Source: Smithella sp.
Lineage (GTDB): Bacteria > Desulfobacterota > Syntrophia > Syntrophales > Smithellaceae
DNA: 7,848 nt
Direction: 5' to 3'
NCBI GenBank assembly: GCA_012797505.1
Contig: JAAZOZ010000027.1
Location: 1 to 7,848, forward strand
The stretch's first letter is position 1. Each line of letters opens with the position of its first letter. A model generated the notes under the pieces. That model did not search any database, was not told the origin of the DNA, and saw only the letters and a list, made by a program, of their open reading frames with translations. Positions 5,736 through 7,848 of the stretch are shown here, one piece after another. The position numbers and the translations under genes were made by a program.

Positions 5736-7424
5736 ATGCCTGAGAAAAAAAAGAGAAAAGTCCGCTTTGACATTTCCGTCTGGGTGGTCATCAGCGCCGT
5801 TGCGGTTTTAGCCGTCATTTTGGGGATGATGCTGTTGATGCAGTTTCAGCAGGCCCAGAATCAGGCGCGGATTCTGTTGATCGAGAAGGGGACAACGTTG
5901 ATTCATTCTTTTGAATCGGGCCTGCGCCTCCTTCCGGAGCAGATGGAAGAAGGCTTCTATCTTCAGAAACTGCTCATGGAAACGGCCCAGCAGCCGGATG
6001 TGGATTACCTGATGGTCACGGACGGCGAAGGTCATATTCTGGCGGACAGTGATCCGTCCATGCTGGGACTGTCCTACGGACTTGATCTGGACGTGAAAAA
6101 AATTGCGCAAAGCCGGGAAATTTTCTGGCGGCAGACGGCCAATCCCCAAGGTGCGGGTACGTTTGAGGTTTACAGGGGGCTTTCCCCGGCGGCGAGGAAT
6201 GCCGGGAAAGAGGGCCTGATTGTTTATGTCGGATTCAATATGGCGAAAATCGAAAAAGCGTCCCGGGAAGACGCGCTTCGGACGGCAGTGACGGCGCTCG
6301 TGCTTGTCCTGATCGGGTCTCTGGCCATCGTGTCTCTTTTTCTGGTCCAGGCGTATCGTCTGGCGCGCGTGTCTCTTTCGCGGGTCACCGTCTTTTCGGA
6401 AGCCCTGGTCAAGAATATGCCCATCGCGCTTCTGGCGGTGGACCGGGAAGGAAAAATTGCCGCCTGCAATGACCAGGCAAAAGGCCTGCTTACCGGCTCT
6501 CCCGCGGAAGCGGTGGGCCGGGAGGCTTCCCACGTTCTGCCCGAACCGTTTTTGCGGCTGCTGGAAGTCGTTCAGGGACGGACCGGTCCGGTTGAAGAGG
6601 ACATCCTTTGGGCTTCCGAAACCGGCGAACAGACCTGGGAGGTTGTTGCGGCGGCTTTTGCCGACGATGAGGATCAGGAAGGGAGAATTCTGCTGGCCCG
6701 CAACGTGACGGGTGTCCGGCAGATGGAAAAGGAAGTCGCCCGAAGCCGCCACCTGAATGCCATCGCATCGCTGGCCGCCGGCGTGGCGCACGAAATCCGC
6801 AATCCGCTGAGCTCCATCAAGGGATTTGCCGTTTATTTCAAAAAAAGGCTGGCCGGGAATCGGGAAGACGAAGAGACGGCCGAAATCATGATCGCCGAGA
6901 CCGAAAGACTGAACCGCGTCATCAGCCAGCTCATTGAGTTTGCCCGTCCGCTGGTTCTGAAAAGGGAGCCGGCGAACCTGGAGGATCTGGTGAGGCAGAC
7001 GGTTCGTCTGGTGACGGCCGAAGCGGAGCAAAATGGCGTGGCGGTGGAAATCCGGGCGGGGAAGGGGCTTCCCCGGGCCGACGTGGATCCGGACAAGGTC
7101 AGGCAGGTGCTGCTCAATATTTTCTTAAACGCGCTGGCTGCAATGCCCGGCGGGGGCAGGCTGTCGATCCTGCTGAACCGGCGGGAAGAATTCGTGGAAG
7201 TTGAAGTTTCCGACACGGGAGAAGGGATTCCCCGGGAAAGCCTGCCCCGGATTTATGATCCATATTTCACGTCCAAGCCGGCCGGGACCGGTTTGGGCCT
7301 TGCGGTCGCACAGAAGATTATGGACGCGCACGGCGGCGCGATTCAAGTGGAAAGCCGGGAGGGGGCCGGGACCCGGGTCTCGCTGCGCTTCCCGCTGATG
7401 GAAAAAGAAGGGATGGAAGAATGA
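5736..7424 (+). CDS. Membrane sensor histidine kinase (ZraS/AtoS/NtrB type, PAS-containing)
   Basis: 562 aa. The N-terminus is basic, followed by membrane segment 1 (about 15-36), a periplasmic sensor domain (about 37-183; LMVTDGEGHILADSDPSMLG at 92-111 looks Cache-like) and membrane segment 2 (about 184-206). A cytoplasmic PAS domain (about 218-330, MPIALLAVDREGKIAACN) follows. The HisKA dimerisation domain has the phospho-accepting H352 in AAGVAHEIRNPLSSIKGF. The HATPase domain shows the N box (QVLLNIFLNA, N461 and N465), DTGEGIP (493-499) and the F/G2 region YDPYFTSKPAGTGLGLAV (507-524). GGGAG lies 8 bases before the ATG. The stop overlaps the regulator start (ATGA), so the two are co-translated. 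The kinase core and the divergent Spy/ZraP-like neighbour resemble ZraS, but this protein is about 100 residues longer because of the PAS domain. The signal sensed is unknown; metals or envelope damage are the best guess from context. Confidence 0.92.
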   Translation: MPEKKKRKVRFDISVWVVISAVAVLAVILGMMLLMQFQQAQNQARILLIEKGTTLIHSFESGLRLLPEQMEEGFYLQKLLMETAQQPDVDYLMVTDGEGHILADSDPSMLGLSYGLDLDVKKIAQSREIFWRQTANPQGAGTFEVYRGLSPAARNAGKEGLIVYVGFNMAKIEKASREDALRTAVTALVLVLIGSLAIVSLFLVQAYRLARVSLSRVTVFSEALVKNMPIALLAVDREGKIAACNDQAKGLLTGSPAEAVGREASHVLPEPFLRLLEVVQGRTGPVEEDILWASETGEQTWEVVAAAFADDEDQEGRILLARNVTGVRQMEKEVARSRHLNAIASLAAGVAHEIRNPLSSIKGFAVYFKKRLAGNREDEETAEIMIAETERLNRVISQLIEFARPLVLKREPANLEDLVRQTVRLVTAEAEQNGVAVEIRAGKGLPRADVDPDKVRQVLLNIFLNALAAMPGGGRLSILLNRREEFVEVEVSDTGEGIPRESLPRIYDPYFTSKPAGTGLGLAVAQKIMDAHGGAIQVESREGAGTRVSLRFPLMEKEGMEE

Positions 7425-7848
7425 AAGATACACTGGAAATTTTGATTGTGGACGACGATGCGGTTCACCGCAGAGCGGTCCGGCTCAACATGGCCGGCTG
7501 GGGGTATTCCGTTACGGAAGCGGACGACGGGGAAGAAGCCGTCCGGCAGGTTCGCGTGAGGACGTTTGACCTGATCCTGATGGACATCCGCATGACGAAG
7601 ATGTCGGGTCTGGAAGCCCTCGAACAGATCAAGAAAATTCAGCCGGCCGTTCCGGTGATTATCATGACGGCCTACGCGTCGGTGGAAACCGCCGTCAGCG
7701 CCATGAAGATGGGCGCCGACGATTATCTGACCAAGCCGCTGAACTACGACGAACTGCAAATCAAAATCGCGCGGACGGCGGAGCGCCGCCGGCTGAAAAA
7801 CGAGAATGAATATCTGAAGGAAAGACTGGGCGAGAAGTTCGACCGCCG
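7421..7848 (+). CDS. NtrC-type response regulator (partial, receiver domain only)
   Basis: The ATG at 7421-7423 overlaps the kinase stop, and the frame is open to the window end (142 codons). A complete CheY-like receiver is visible: acidic pocket D11-D13, phospho-acceptor D55 in LILMDIRM, T83 in IIMTAYASVETAV, and K105 in YLTKPL. The receiver ends near 120. A charged helical linker (AERRRLKNENEYLKERLGEKF) of the kind that leads into a sigma-54 AAA+ domain follows, but the AAA+ and Fis-type DNA-binding domains lie outside the window. The NtrC/ZraR assignment rests on the receiver sequence (MTAYASVETAVSAMKMGADD is typical), the linker, the partner kinase, and the sigma-54 promoter next door. 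Confidence 0.88.
   Translation, partial: MKDTLEILIVDDDAVHRRAVRLNMAGWGYSVTEADDGEEAVRQVRVRTFDLILMDIRMTKMSGLEALEQIKKIQPAVPVIIMTAYASVETAVSAMKMGADDYLTKPLNYDELQIKIARTAERRRLKNENEYLKERLGEKFDR

Noticed and set aside
5621..5818. Minus-strand open frame (65 codons) across the divergent intergenic region
   Set aside because: It is antisense to the start of the kinase gene, covers the promoter elements, and has neither a ribosome site nor a recognisable product.

Overview
The window looks like ordinary chromosome from a Gram-negative, moderately GC-rich bacterium, most likely one of the former Deltaproteobacteria (Desulfobacterota, Syntrophus-like). That assignment is an inference from gene order, from the small-type LeuC/LeuD pair, and from a divergent Spy/ZraP-type gene beside a ZraS/ZraR-type two-component pair. 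No mobile element, CRISPR array, tRNA or rRNA was seen.

Left part (1-4943, minus strand): a complete leucine biosynthesis operon reading right to left. It runs from a promoter (about 4915-4943) through a short leucine-rich leader peptide (4760-4879) and an intrinsic terminator (4703-4735) to leuA (3132-4682), then a 186-base structured gap, leuC, leuD and leuB, and the first codons of one more gene at the left edge. The enzymes carry 2-ketoisovalerate and acetyl-CoA to 2-ketoisocaproate. LeuA makes 2-isopropylmalate, LeuC and LeuD isomerise it to 3-isopropylmalate, and LeuB oxidises and decarboxylates that.

The most interesting element is the 250-base region upstream of leuA. A 39-codon ORF with its own Shine-Dalgarno and 11 leucine codons (10 of them within codons 10-27) is followed by a 12-bp GC-rich terminator with a T7 tract. 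A competing 19-bp antiterminator can be drawn between the end of the leader ORF and the 5' arm of the terminator. This is the architecture of ribosome-mediated leucine attenuation, found here by reading the sequence.

Right part (4961-7848): a Spy/CpxP/ZraP-like periplasmic protein gene (minus strand, own terminator at 4961-4988) is divergent from a membrane sensor histidine kinase and an NtrC-type response regulator (plus strand, ATGA overlap, regulator cut off by the window end). The 210-base divergent intergenic region holds a near-consensus sigma-54 promoter facing the periplasmic gene, a perfect match to the IHF consensus, and a 15-base palindrome about 120 bases upstream of the sigma-54 start. 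A sigma-70-type promoter faces the kinase. The inferred circuit is that the kinase senses an envelope or metal signal, phosphorylates the regulator, and the regulator binds the palindrome and activates the periplasmic gene through sigma-54.
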